A DNA stretch of 64,000 nt. Origin: CBDFKK01 sp965248815 (lineage in GTDB: Bacteria; Pseudomonadota; Alphaproteobacteria; SMXP01). Both the position numbers and the translations under genes were made by a program. Positions 1 through 7,700 of the stretch are shown piece after piece. The stretch covers positions 992,001 to 1,056,000 of the forward strand of contig CBDFKK010000008.1 of the NCBI GenBank assembly GCA_965248815.1, written 5' to 3'. The notes under the pieces are model-generated. The model saw nothing but the letters and a program-made list of their open reading frames with translations, searched no databases and had not been told where the DNA came from. The number at the start of each line of letters is the position of its first letter. Position 1 is the first letter of the stretch.

Positions 1-1407
1 AGCTCTTATCGGCCCGACCCCGTCTATCCCAAAATTGGGGAAGGTTTTTATGACCCAGTCGAAGCCGCCGCCTTTCCCAAGACTGTTTTGCGGTACCGCA
101 ACGATAGATGGGCGCGGCACGTAGGCCTTGACCAATTGAGCGACCAGGAATGGCAAAACCATTTCGGCGCCTTTGAACCGTTGCCACAGAATATGCAACC
201 GCCCTTGGCCATGCGCTATCACGGCCATCAATTCCGTGCCTACAATCCAGATTTGGGCGATGGGCGCGGTTTCTTGTTTGCTCAGATGCGCGACAAAGAC
301 GACCGGCTGTTGGATTTGGGCACAAAAGGCAGCGGACAGACGCCCTATTCGCGCAACGGGGACGGCCGCCTGACGCTGAAAGGCGGTGTGCGCGAAGTGC
401 TGATTACCGCTTTGCTCGAGGCCCTCGGCGTCAACACGTCCAAAAGTTTTAGTTTGATCGAAACCGGTGAGCAGCTTTACCGCAACGATGAGCCCTCGCC
501 AACGCGCTCAAGCGTTTTGGTCAGACTTTCTCATTCGCACATCCGGTTTGGTACGTTTCAGCGTCATGCTTTTGAAGACAAAGCGGAACGTCTAACGTCG
601 CTCGTTGATTATTGTGTTCACTACTACTATCCCGAGCTTCAAAACCTCGAGGGACCCGCGCGCGTTGGCGCTTTCCTACAAAAGGTGTGCGAAAAGACAG
701 GAGAGCTAGTCGGAAGCTGGATGCTCGCCGGATTCGTCCATGGCGTTTTGAATACTGACAATATGAATATCACCGGGGAAAGCTTCGACTACGGCCCCTA
801 TCGTATGGTGCCTCACTACGATCCTGATTTTGTCGCAGCCTATTTTGACCAGACGGGTCTTTATTCTTTCCTGCGCCAAATCGAAACGGGACTTTGGAAT
901 GTTCAACAATTGGCGGGCGCGCTACTATCCATATGCGATAAGGAAACTCTCATAGAAGCGTTACAGTACTACTCGTCGTCTTATCTCGGCTATGTCGGTG
1001 GGGCACCCTTCGTTCATCGCTTGGGGGTTCGCTCCCAAGGACCTGAAATGGATCGTGGCATTTCCATCGGCGTCCTTAATTTCATGAGGGAAACCGACGC
1101 GCCCTTTGAGCAGTTTTACTTTGATTGGTACGGCGGCGGCGTGAGTGAGACGCGCGCAATGCAGAGCCCCGCGGCACCCTATTATCAAGCGCCAAATTTT
1201 GAACAGGTCTTGGCTTTGCTGCGAACTTACGAGCCAGCCGATCCCGATCGGCTGAGTCAAGAGTACTTTCAGAGCGGAAGGCCGTGCACGCTCCTCATCG
1301 ACGAAGTTGAATCGATTTGGGACCGTATCGCCGAAGACGACGACTGGTCGGCGTTCGATCAAAAACTGGCTGATATCAAAGTGATGAGAGACGCACTGCA
1401 GAATTGA
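1..1407 (+). CDS. selO: SelO/YdiU-family protein AMPylase (5' end outside window)
   Basis: C-terminal part of a SelO (YdiU) pseudokinase-fold enzyme, a family known to transfer AMP from ATP to Ser/Thr/Tyr of target proteins. The reading frame is open from base 1 (…AAAFPKTVLRYRNDRW), so the start lies upstream; the first TTG at 88 is internal. Seen here are the family signatures YHGHQFRAYNPDLGDGRG, LGTKGSGQTPYSRNGDGRLTLKGGVREVL, the LNTDNMNITGESFDYGP segment (catalytic N and D of the kinase-like core) and PYDP-like HYDPDF. Length and order of motifs fit the family. The gene ends 75 bp before the next gene on the same strand. Identification is firm; the cellular targets cannot be read from sequence. 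Confidence 0.93.
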   Translation, partial: SSYRPDPVYPKIGEGFYDPVEAAAFPKTVLRYRNDRWARHVGLDQLSDQEWQNHFGAFEPLPQNMQPPLAMRYHGHQFRAYNPDLGDGRGFLFAQMRDKDDRLLDLGTKGSGQTPYSRNGDGRLTLKGGVREVLITALLEALGVNTSKSFSLIETGEQLYRNDEPSPTRSSVLVRLSHSHIRFGTFQRHAFEDKAERLTSLVDYCVHYYYPELQNLEGPARVGAFLQKVCEKTGELVGSWMLAGFVHGVLNTDNMNITGESFDYGPYRMVPHYDPDFVAAYFDQTGLYSFLRQIETGLWNVQQLAGALLSICDKETLIEALQYYSSSYLGYVGGAPFVHRLGVRSQGPEMDRGISIGVLNFMRETDAPFEQFYFDWYGGGVSETRAMQSPAAPYYQAPNFEQVLALLRTYEPADPDRLSQEYFQSGRPCTLLIDEVESIWDRIAEDDDWSAFDQKLADIKVMRDALQN

Positions 1408-1482
1408 AGGACAAGGACGTGTCACAATCGTTCAGACCGGCTTCTATGGTATAGTCTCACTGCCCTTTGGATGGAGACGGCC

Positions 1483-2406
1483 ATGATTGAAACACCTCAC
1501 GCAAAACGGACCAACGCGACTAAGATCACCGCCCTTTTATTCGCCTTCGTCCTAGTATTGAGCCTCCCGGTTTCGGTGCAAGCGGGCCCGAACGATGGAG
1601 TGACGGGTCTTAACGACGAACAAGCCGCCTTTGCCAGCAGACTATTCACGTTCATGTCGGATATGGATGCCAAATATTTTGGCCGGGCCGGCGAGATTGA
1701 TGGCGATCTGACCCAAGAGTCCCAAGACTTTGACTACGACTTTGCCCGCTATGAAGTCAAAGTTGCACGGGGCCCGGTGGTCGAAAAGATCGGCCGCATG
1801 ACGGGAATTATTTTCGAAACCACGTCGGAGATCCAATTTGAGACCGTGTTCGGCCGCTATTACGGGATCGACGTCCACGCCAAAAACCCCAAAGTGGGTC
1901 TCTTACATGCAGCTTTTCTCATGCAGTACTACCCGGACGGCACCAGCGCGCTCGGCGGCACGCTCAACATTGTTCCAGGCGCAGCGCCTGAAGAGGATCT
2001 CGCCACCATCAAAGCGGCGTTGGACGCGGTGTTTGCCAAACATGGCGTTGACCCGGCGCCACATAGAAAGAGGGTCTGCGAAGGCACCGAGATGGCAGTT
2101 GACTCCAAGTATCGAAGGCGCTTGGCCTGTGTAGGAGGAAGTTTTTTTGGCCCGAAAATGATGAGCGTGACCGAAGAAAATTTTCTCTTTATGACGGAAG
2201 CCTATGACAGCTTTATCGGTGCCTACATGACGACGCTCGCGCGCCACACCAATGATCCCTCCACAGATGAAGAAATTGCTACCCAAGACGCGATGCGGCT
2301 TAATTGGTTTGAAGATCAAATGTTCACAGACCCCTATGCCGCCAGCGGTATCACGCCATATGAAGTGTGGTCTCTGGCCTTCACGCCGCCAGTCGTCAAG
2401 TTTTGA
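1483..2406 (+). CDS. Exported coproporphyrinogen III oxidase (HemF)-like protein
   Basis: About 307 residues beginning with a Sec signal peptide (hydrophobic ITALLFAFVLVLSLPVSVQAG, residues ~19-35). The mature part follows the aerobic HemF fold pattern: VVEKIGRMTG (HemF: VFEQAGVNFS), then VHAKNPKVGLLHAAF (HemF: VHPxNPxVPTxHxN), then PEEDLATIKAALDAVFAKHG, a KYRRRLACVGGSFFGP block (HemF: HRxExRGIGGxFFDD), FLFMTEAYDSFIGAY (FxFMxxVGxxYxxAY), and a VWSLAFTPP end (ESILMSLPP). The strongly conserved FGGGxDLTP and RGRYVEFNLxxDRGT motifs are not conserved, so normal haem-synthesis activity is doubtful. Start chosen at ATG 1483, preceded by GGAGACGGCC; an ATG at 1471 is in frame. A hydrolase gene follows 16 bp downstream, probably in one operon. 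Confidence 0.6.
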   Translation: MIETPHAKRTNATKITALLFAFVLVLSLPVSVQAGPNDGVTGLNDEQAAFASRLFTFMSDMDAKYFGRAGEIDGDLTQESQDFDYDFARYEVKVARGPVVEKIGRMTGIIFETTSEIQFETVFGRYYGIDVHAKNPKVGLLHAAFLMQYYPDGTSALGGTLNIVPGAAPEEDLATIKAALDAVFAKHGVDPAPHRKRVCEGTEMAVDSKYRRRLACVGGSFFGPKMMSVTEENFLFMTEAYDSFIGAYMTTLARHTNDPSTDEEIATQDAMRLNWFEDQMFTDPYAASGITPYEVWSLAFTPPVVKF

Positions 2407-2422
2407 GGCGAAAGCTCTCATA

Positions 2423-3127
2423 ATGACCGGCAAACACCAAATTGCAGCTCGTCCCTTTCCGTTCCCGCTCATCAGTGAAGTCACACCCAAGAATACCGCC
2501 CTGGTGATCGTAGATATGCAAATCGACTTCTGTGCAGAAGGTGGCATGATGGCAGCACACGGTCTTGATCTATCGTATGTGCGCACCGTAATCGAACCAA
2601 TTCAGACAGTACTTGAACTTTCCCGGCAAATTGGCATGCACGTCGTTCACACGCGGGTTGGTAATGTGCCCGATCTATCAGACTTAAATGCGGTGCGGCA
2701 GGCGCGCCATGAAGCCTTTGGCAGTCGAGGTCAGGACAATACTGAAGATGATCCATCGGCTCGCTATCTCATTCGCGGCGAGCCGAGTTGGAACATCATT
2801 CCGGAACTGTCACCCCTTGCAGGAGAACTCATTATCGACAAGTCGGGCTATGACGCGTTCTATGCAACCGATTTGGACGACCAACTAAAGACACGGGCTA
2901 TCAAGAATTTAGTATTCACCGGTGTTGCAACAGATTGCTGTGTAACATCGACGTTGCGCCAGGCGGCCGAACGCGGCTACGACTGCCTGGTGCTAGCAGA
3001 TTGTTGTGCTTGCATGAGGCCCGAACCGCATCTGCGTACAATCGAGCTACTCGAATTGGGCAGCATGTTTGGAACCGTGACTGAGTCGGAGACATTCATC
3101 GACCACGTTCAGTGCCGTACTGCCTAA
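2423..3127 (+). CDS. Isochorismatase-family cysteine hydrolase (RutB/biuret hydrolase-like)
   Basis: 234-residue hydrolase of the isochorismatase superfamily, most like amidohydrolases of the RutB/biuret-hydrolase type that cleave C-N bonds through a Cys nucleophile. The catalytic triad is visible: Asp in ALVIVDMQIDF, Lys in IDKSGYDAFYATDLD, Cys in VFTGVATDCCVTSTLR. ATG 2423 is chosen because the homologous part begins just after it (TPKNTALVIVDMQ); the frame stays open further upstream but overlaps the preceding gene. It lies 16 bp after the exported HemF-like gene and is likely co-transcribed. No signal peptide, so cytosolic. The substrate cannot be deduced. Confidence 0.88.
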   Translation: MTGKHQIAARPFPFPLISEVTPKNTALVIVDMQIDFCAEGGMMAAHGLDLSYVRTVIEPIQTVLELSRQIGMHVVHTRVGNVPDLSDLNAVRQARHEAFGSRGQDNTEDDPSARYLIRGEPSWNIIPELSPLAGELIIDKSGYDAFYATDLDDQLKTRAIKNLVFTGVATDCCVTSTLRQAAERGYDCLVLADCCACMRPEPHLRTIELLELGSMFGTVTESETFIDHVQCRTA

Positions 3128-3138
3128 AACGCAAGATC

Positions 3139-3182
3139 GGAAAACTTCTGGTCGCGGCTGCTTAGCTGTCAAGAGCGGCCTT
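3139..3182. repeat. Dispersed intergenic repeat, family B copy 1
   Basis: The stretch ggaaaacttctggtcgcgg…ctgcttag…aagagcgg matches a second copy starting at 4453 (gagaaacttagggtcgcgg…ctgctcag…aagagcag). Both lie between genes. The similarity fades after about 45 bases, where the ankyrin remnant begins. Confidence 0.5.
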
Positions 3183-3194
3183 ACTCTTTTCGCT

Positions 3195-3383
3195 TTAGAT
3201 GCGGCTTCTCATGAAGCTCGCTAGCGGCCCTATGTAGAGGTGCGGCAAAATCATCAAAAGCCCGGCGATACTTTCATGACCGTTTTCCGCGGCCAAGTTC
3301 GGTGGCAGTTCCTCATCTTCGTTTACGACGTTTAACGGAGTACCTTGGGATAAAAGGCGCCTCACTTCGCTAAGGTTGAGCAG
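3195..3383 (-). pseudogene. Ankyrin-repeat gene fragment
   Basis: Open frame of about 62 codons on the minus strand, bounded by stops and lacking a start codon. It encodes an ankyrin-like unit: EVRRLLSQGTPLNVVNEDEE followed by LAAENGHESIAGLLM, matching the usual pattern (…LLxxGAxxNxxDExGxTPLHLAAENGHxxIAxLL). Only about one and a half repeats remain, so this is most likely the remnant of a longer ankyrin protein. Confidence 0.5.
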
Positions 3384-3418
3384 TTAAAAAATGGCAGACG
3401 AGCAGAGTTACTGGGCAA

Positions 3419-3523
3419 TTATTTCTTCTTTTCTTTTTTCTTTTTTCGCTTTTCCTTTAGATTGAGCTGGGCCTTTTTCTGTTGTTCCTTCTTGCCTTTG
3501 TCTTTTTTTCCCTTATCAGCCAT
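3419..3523 (-). CDS. Very small lysine-rich protein
   Basis: 34-residue protein starting MADKGKKDKGKKEQQKK and ending in an almost pure KEKRKKKKEKKK tail. ATG 3523 is preceded at the correct distance by aaggaga, a strong ribosome-binding site, which decides this start over the longer in-frame frame. Short proteins of the form M-x-DKGKKDKGxxEQQKKAxxxLKEKRKxKKEKK occur in unrelated bacteria with no known role; the charge suggests nucleic-acid or ribosome contact, which is inference. An overlapping frame upstream (3516-3746) ends across this start codon and may be spurious. Confidence 0.7.
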   Translation of the reverse strand: MADKGKKDKGKKEQQKKAQLNLKEKRKKKKEKKK

Positions 3524-3846
3524 ATCTGTTTCTCCTTGTTTGAATCGGGAGTCCCCAGACGGCTCCTCCCAACTCCTTTGTTCGACGTGCGTGCCAAAAG
3601 ACAACCCCCAGGGAAACGAGTGCCGCGCCAATTGCCATATCCGTTGCTGGTGAAACAATCAATTTTACGCGCCCGGCCTGATATCCGCCACGGAAAGCCC
3701 TCCTCGAGTCGGCAGTATAACCGATAAAGCACTGAAACGTAGCCACCCTGCAAAACTACACGGTCAGATCGCACCAAATGCGAGTGGCCAGCTATCTTGA
3801 TTGGAACAAGGCTACAACTCTATTTCGAAAATCACCAGGAGCTTGC

Positions 3847-3952
3847 TGTCCACTTCTGCTCCTGGCGAGATTCAACCGTGCGACGCCACTGACAATTTCG
3901 TCCGCTTTGTTCCGCACAGCGGACTTGTTGATCGTTGCATTCCAATGTGGAC
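3847..3952. repeat. Dispersed intergenic repeat, family A copy 1
   Basis: About 105 bases sharing an ordered pattern with 8772-8869: tgtccrct…agattc…, then a core acaatttcgtccgctt in both copies, then a cagcggac/agcagacg half and a gttgcrttccratgyggac end. The internal gtccgct/agcggac pairs are inverted, so each copy could fold. It sits immediately before the hypothetical gene at 3966. Confidence 0.6.
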
Positions 3953-3965
3953 CGAACTCCGAAAA

Positions 3966-4385
3966 ATGAGACTAAGAAGCGCGTGGCGTATCGGCGTCGA
4001 TAAGAAAAACATCACAAGTGCCCGCTTCTCGTCGAATCGGACCGAGACCGCAGATGAGATTGTCTGGAAGAATCCAAAGTCTCCCATTCCGGATATGACG
4101 ATTGAGGGTTTTCGTTTTCGGGCAAAGTTGCCCAACGAGCCGGGTTGCGTCTTATTTTTCAAGACGCTGAATCAATGTGAAGAAGGAGACGACAATTATA
4201 TTGATCTACCGGAACCGGGTATCAATATTAATGATGAGGACTTTGCCGAAAAATTTATGTCTTTCATGACAGCGACGGCGACGCCATCGCCCTATTTGAT
4301 TTTGTATAAGTCCGAGCTTCCACAATATCCTTGGGAATGGGATACGCAGGAAATTCGTGACGCTGCAATCGCTGAAGCAAACTAG
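3966..4385 (+). CDS. Hypothetical protein, possibly 5'-truncated
   Basis: Up to 139 residues (MRLRSAWRIGVDKK…). Not recognised. The sequence is rich in acidic residues and prolines, with a central FRFRAKLPNEPGCVLFFKTLN beta-like part and a C-terminal YPWEWDTQEIRDAAIAEAN helix. No ribosome-binding site precedes ATG 3966, and a dispersed repeat ends 14 bases upstream, so the original 5' end may have been lost. An internal ATG at about 4096 is an alternative start. No signal peptide. Confidence 0.4.
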   Translation: MRLRSAWRIGVDKKNITSARFSSNRTETADEIVWKNPKSPIPDMTIEGFRFRAKLPNEPGCVLFFKTLNQCEEGDDNYIDLPEPGININDEDFAEKFMSFMTATATPSPYLILYKSELPQYPWEWDTQEIRDAAIAEAN

Positions 4386-4452
4386 CTTCGGAAATTGTAG
4401 CGAAATCAATTCGGTGGTTAGAGGAAGTCTTCTCACGGTCGCAAATAGAGAT

Positions 4453-4544
4453 TGAGAAACTTAGGGTCGCGGCTGCTCAGGGACTAAGAGCAGTCGTCGT
4501 TTTGGCACCTTCGCCACGACGGCTCATGACCCAAAGCCGTCATC
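4453..4544. repeat. Dispersed intergenic repeat, family B copy 2
   Basis: The first half matches 3139-3182 (aactt…ggtcgcggctgct). The second half, cgccacgacggctcatgacccaaagccgtcatc in outline, matches 8221-8284 (ccacggcagttcatgacccattgcagtcatc). It carries short inverted halves around tcatgaccca. Confidence 0.55.
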
Positions 4545-4570
4545 AGCATCATTCAATTTTTCAAACAAAA

Positions 4571-4594
4571 AAGGCGGCTCCGAAGAGCCGCCTT
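4571..4594 (-). terminator. Rho-independent terminator after PEP-CTERM gene
   Basis: Perfect 10-bp stem aaggcggctc/gagccgcctt with a UUCG tetraloop on the minus strand, followed on that strand by a T run. It lies 27 bases past the stop codon of the PEP-CTERM gene and could also serve the plus-strand gene ending at 4385. Confidence 0.9.
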
Positions 4595-4621
4595 TTGTAC
4601 TGTGAAGTTTAAAAAGAATGC

Positions 4622-5251
4622 TTATGCGGTCTTGCGCCGACGGCGTACAACGCCGAGGCTGGCAAGGCCAAAGCCGATCAGCGCGAGCGTTCCCGGCTCC
4701 GGAGCATTCATTGGCGTTTTGGCAAACGCAAGATTATCAAGATCGAAAAGGTCAAAGCCGCTATTCGCCGAGAATGTGATTTGCGTAAAGCTGCCCATAC
4801 CAACAAAACCTAAAAAGCCGAAAGAACTGCCTATCACGCTATTGGCAACAAATGTTTGAGGACCTGAGCCGTCATCAATCGTCATTTGCAGTCCGAGCGA
4901 GTTGGCGCTTATCACATTAAAACTCACGGCAAAGATGGGCATGGGAAAGTCCCACGTGATGGACATAGATGCGCCGGATCCAGTGGAAGACACCGCATTG
5001 TTGTAAGTCCCAAAATTGACGCTGTTATCGTCAAACGACACTGGATCCGAGTTGGTTGACATAACTCCTGAATCAAATGTGATGGTTTGTCCCTGAGCAA
5101 TGAAGTTGTCAAATGAGTCGGTCACTACAGTTGCGCCACCTACGGCTGCGTTCCACGCTGCCTGATTGGTGTGGGTTACTACTGTAGCCGAAGCTGGGAC
5201 CGCCCAACTGGCCGCAACCAATAGCCCTAAACCTGCCAAAATCTTTTTCAT
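4622..5251 (-). CDS. PEP-CTERM sorting-domain exported protein
   Basis: 209-residue exported protein. A Sec signal (MKKILAGLGLLVAASWAVPASA) opens it and a PEP-CTERM anchor ends it: PEPGTLALIGFGLASLG followed by VRRRRKTA. Such proteins are cut and anchored by an exosortase and usually reach the outer surface with exopolysaccharide; no exosortase gene is in this window. The middle is Ser/Thr/Gly-rich beta structure with few charges. ATG 5251 follows gggagggaaaa; the longer in-frame start has no such site. A sigma-54 promoter and two direct repeats lie upstream, and a strong terminator lies downstream, so it is a single-gene transcription unit. Confidence 0.92.
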   Translation of the reverse strand: MKKILAGLGLLVAASWAVPASATVVTHTNQAAWNAAVGGATVVTDSFDNFIAQGQTITFDSGVMSTNSDPVSFDDNSVNFGTYNNAVSSTGSGASMSITWDFPMPIFAVSFNVISANSLGLQMTIDDGSGPQTFVANSVIGSSFGFLGFVGMGSFTQITFSANSGFDLFDLDNLAFAKTPMNAPEPGTLALIGFGLASLGVVRRRRKTA

Positions 5252-5314
5252 TTTTCCCTCCCAAGGGTTTTTTCTTTTTGTCCCCCGCACACAGGCGCGG
5301 TCGTTGTTTACCGA

Positions 5315-5330
5315 AGCAATTTATGTGCCG
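5315..5330 (-). promoter_or_regulatory. Sigma-54 (-24/-12) promoter of PEP-CTERM gene
   Basis: Minus-strand sequence CGGCACATAAATTGCT matches the sigma-54 consensus TGGCAC-N5-TTGCW with correct spacing and the invariant GG and GC. The -12 element is about 66 bases before the start codon, giving a leader of roughly 50 nt. PEP-CTERM genes are known in other bacteria to depend on RpoN with the PrsK/PrsR two-component system, which fits. Confidence 0.8.
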
Positions 5331-5393
5331 AATTAGGAACTGTTTGTTTTTCAGTTACTTAGATCATTAATGGCATTAACCACAGTGACGAAG

Positions 5394-5411
5394 TGTAAAG
5401 AATCCTGACAC
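5394..5411 (-). promoter_or_regulatory. Upstream activator-site repeat, copy 1
   Basis: 18-base sequence, minus strand gtgtcaggattctttaca, about 77 bases upstream of the -12 element. It is repeated without change exactly 100 bases farther upstream. It contains the partial palindrome TGTnA-N7-TnACA. Position and duplication suggest an enhancer-binding site for a sigma-54 activator, possibly PrsR. Confidence 0.6.
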
Positions 5412-5493
5412 GTTTTAACCGTGTTGAATGCGTAATGTTCCCTAAAAAACTGTAAGAGGGCTCAATCCCAAGGAATAAGTGTCAATGCGGAGT

Positions 5494-5511
5494 TGTAAAG
5501 AATCCTGACAC
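5494..5511 (-). promoter_or_regulatory. Upstream activator-site repeat, copy 2
   Basis: Identical to the copy at 5394-5411 (minus strand gtgtcaggattctttaca), exactly 100 bases farther from the promoter. A further ttgacac half-site lies beside it at about 5480-5486. Confidence 0.6.
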
Positions 5512-5832
5512 TTGCGTCCCCACACAGAACAATCGCCTTCGGATTGTCTTTACTTCCTAAAGTTCGCTTGTTTGGCAGCAGACTTGTCATTGGAAGGCGT
5601 TTACCAGGCTGGACGAGTTGAATGCCTGTGGATGACTGCTTCTGGCTACTTTGAGCCGTAACCAGCTCGGCAAGATCACGGCCGCTTAGCCCTAAAAAGC
5701 AGACCTAATGTGCATGTTAGGTATTGGGTTCAGTACGGCGCTGAGCGGACTGTAGATGCGTTTAAGGAAAATGTTGAAGAGCCCATCCCATCTCCTTTAG
5801 CGGTCAACATTCAATTGGTTGAGAGCCTTCAT
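5512..5832. other. Intergenic, no gene seen
   Basis: About 320 bases between the two minus-strand genes' control regions. There is no convincing reading frame on either strand. A stretch near 5636-5705 (ctgcttctggctac … ccgcttagccctaaaaagcagac) resembles the other intergenic repeats and can form a hairpin. Confidence 0.4.
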
Positions 5833-6435
5833 CTATTCTTTGGCTCCCTTGTAAAATTCATCCCAGTCATCGCTCAATTGATTTTGGAAGGCCTCTTCGA
5901 TGGAGACAAACGGCGACTTCGGTGATTCTGCGTAGTAAATAAAACGCCAACCTTCCGGCTTCTTGCGGAAAATCCCAGAACCGCGAACGCGCTTGCCATA
6001 CGGTTTGCCAAGGGCCATTTTCATGTCGAATTGGTATTCCCATACGCCAATAGCCAGATCATCTGCCAAACGAATGGCGCGCACGTCATAGATTTGGAAA
6101 CGCATGACATCAATCACGTCGCTAGGACGAGCTGGGTTTAAGTAATTGTTCAAAGCCTCCCATCCGACAAACCAACCGGATTGTTCTTCGGCCAAATAAA
6201 CGGGGACCTCCACATCTTTATCCCACACTTCAAGAACTGTCTTGTAATCTTGTGAATTCCAACGCTCCGCCATACCCATCACGACTTCATTGATCTGGGA
6301 TGTCAGTTCAGCATCTAATATAGATGGGTCAAAAGGCGGCGGCGTATCGTGACCGCCTGCCCATATTGTGCTGATCGAACCGAGCCAAGCACATAGGGCT
6401 ACAATAATGATAGTTTTGGTGGTCTGTTTTGACAT
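5833..6435 (-). CDS. Exported SnoaL/NTF2-like domain protein
   Basis: About 200 residues: a Sec signal (IIIVALCAWLGSISTIWAGG), then an alpha+beta cone domain of the NTF2/SnoaL type: MAERWNSQDYKTVLEVWDKDVEVPVYLAEE, GWEALNNYL, VRAIRLADDLAIGVWEYQF, and a closing GSGIFRKKPEGWRFIYYAESP. This is the layout of ketosteroid-isomerase-like ligand-binding domains; the reaction, if any, is not indicated. ATG 6435 follows agggaagcaaa and is preferred over the in-frame ATG 8 codons earlier. A periplasmic location is inferred. Confidence 0.75.
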   Translation of the reverse strand: MSKQTTKTIIIVALCAWLGSISTIWAGGHDTPPPFDPSILDAELTSQINEVVMGMAERWNSQDYKTVLEVWDKDVEVPVYLAEEQSGWFVGWEALNNYLNPARPSDVIDVMRFQIYDVRAIRLADDLAIGVWEYQFDMKMALGKPYGKRVRGSGIFRKKPEGWRFIYYAESPKSPFVSIEEAFQNQLSDDWDEFYKGAKE

Positions 6436-6808
6436 TTTGCTTCCCTTTTTGCATTTCAATGTTAGTCAAAATCTCTATTGCAAAATGGTACGCACCGGAC
6501 CGTCGAACGTCTAGTTATCAAAATAACAACAAAGGGAAACTACAAATAAAAACCGCGTACTGAACGATCAATACCTGCGAACCAAACAGCAGTTTGGATT
6601 GCGGTACGAGTTTTCAAAACTTGCCCTACCAATAGTGCAAAAGTCATTGCGAGAAGAAGAGGGCCTCCCTCTGAAAGCAATTTAAAATAGAGAGTTGAAT
6701 TTCATTCGCGCCACGTCTTGCCCAGCATCTTACTTGTTCTGAACAAAATGGATTTGCAGAGAACTCTAAGTGACCTGTCGGTCAGACTCATTTGCGGCCG
6801 CATTTGGG
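6436..6808. other. Intergenic before IS element, no firm gene
   Basis: AT-rich stretch upstream of the SnoaL-like gene. A stop-bounded minus-strand frame (6540-6701) encodes a hydrophobic 50-codon segment (LLLAMTFALLVGQVLK…) that could be the tail of a lost membrane protein, but it has no usable start. Bases 6806-6808 (ggg) form the left target-site copy of the adjoining IS. Confidence 0.35.
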
Positions 6809-6869
6809 AGAGGTGGTTCGGTTTGTTTGAACAACTTTCGGACTGCGGATAAGTGGATTTCAGCCCCTG

Positions 6870-7700
6870 TTATGCCGCGACCGGGATTGGTTGCAGCACG
6901 TTGAAGTAAGCCTGATCGGGTGTCTGGCGGTCAAGCGATGAATGCGGTCTCTTGGTGTTATAAAAGACCAAATATTTGCCGAGGGCGGCTCGGGCTTGTG
7001 GAACATTGCCATAGGCATGCAGATAGACCTCCTCGTATTTGACCGTGCGCCACAGCCGTTCAACAAAGACATTGTCCCGCCACGCTCCCTTGCCATCCAT
7101 GCTGATGGCGATTTCAGCATCCTTCAGGATTTGTGTGAAAGCGATGGAGGTAAACTGCGAGCCCTGATCGGTGTTGAAGATGTCCGGCTTACCGTAACGG
7201 GCCAGTGCTTCTTCAACGGCTTCAATGCAAAAGTCTGCTTCCAGTGTGATAGAGAGCCGCCAGGACAGGACACGCCGGCTGAACCAGTCAACCACTGCGG
7301 CCAGATAAACAAAGCCCCGTGCCATTGGAATGTAGGTGATATCCATCGCCCAGACCTGATTGGGTTGGGTGACCGGCAGCTTACGCAACAGATAGGGATA
7401 GATTTTGTGGCCCGGTGCAGGCTTGGACGTGTTCGGGCGGCGATAAATAGCCTCAAGCCCCATACGCTTCATCAGTGTTGTGACGTGCAGGCGGCCAACC
7501 TTGTATCCTTCACCAAGCAATAGTCCCTGCAGCATCCTGCTGCCTGCAAAGGGATAGTCGAGATGCAATTCATCAATCCGGCGCATCAGTGCCAGATCAC
7601 CGACCGATACGGGACGGGGCTGATAATAGACGCTGCCCCGGCTGATCTTGAGCGCCTTGGCCTGACGGCTGAGCGAGAGTTTATGTTTGCGGTCGATCAT
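6870..7700 (-). CDS. IS3-family transposase OrfB (DDE catalytic subunit)
   Basis: 276 residues. N-terminal HTH_21-like part (RQAKALKISRGSVYYQPRP), then an rve integrase core with the DDE acidic residues in AMDITYIPMA, FNTDQGSQFTS and DNVFVERLWRTVKYEEVY, and the usual C-terminal RPHSSLDRQTPDQAYF. Its ATG overlaps the OrfA stop (aaaATGA), so translation is coupled or an OrfAB fusion arises by frameshifting. Full length and undamaged. Confidence 0.95.
   Translation of the reverse strand: MIDRKHKLSLSRQAKALKISRGSVYYQPRPVSVGDLALMRRIDELHLDYPFAGSRMLQGLLLGEGYKVGRLHVTTLMKRMGLEAIYRRPNTSKPAPGHKIYPYLLRKLPVTQPNQVWAMDITYIPMARGFVYLAAVVDWFSRRVLSWRLSITLEADFCIEAVEEALARYGKPDIFNTDQGSQFTSIAFTQILKDAEIAISMDGKGAWRDNVFVERLWRTVKYEEVYLHAYGNVPQARAALGKYLVFYNTKRPHSSLDRQTPDQAYFNVLQPIPVAA

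Noticed and set aside
3516..3746. Minus-strand frame with a short hydrophobic stretch (MAIGAALVSLGVVFW) overlapping the start of the small lysine-rich gene
   Set aside because: No ribosome-binding site, composition not convincing, and no recognised family; undecided, so not listed as a gene.
6540..6701. Stop-bounded hydrophobic minus-strand frame (LLLAMTFALLVGQVLK…)
   Set aside because: No start codon with a ribosome-binding site and too short to identify; could be a gene tail or chance in an AT-rich gap.
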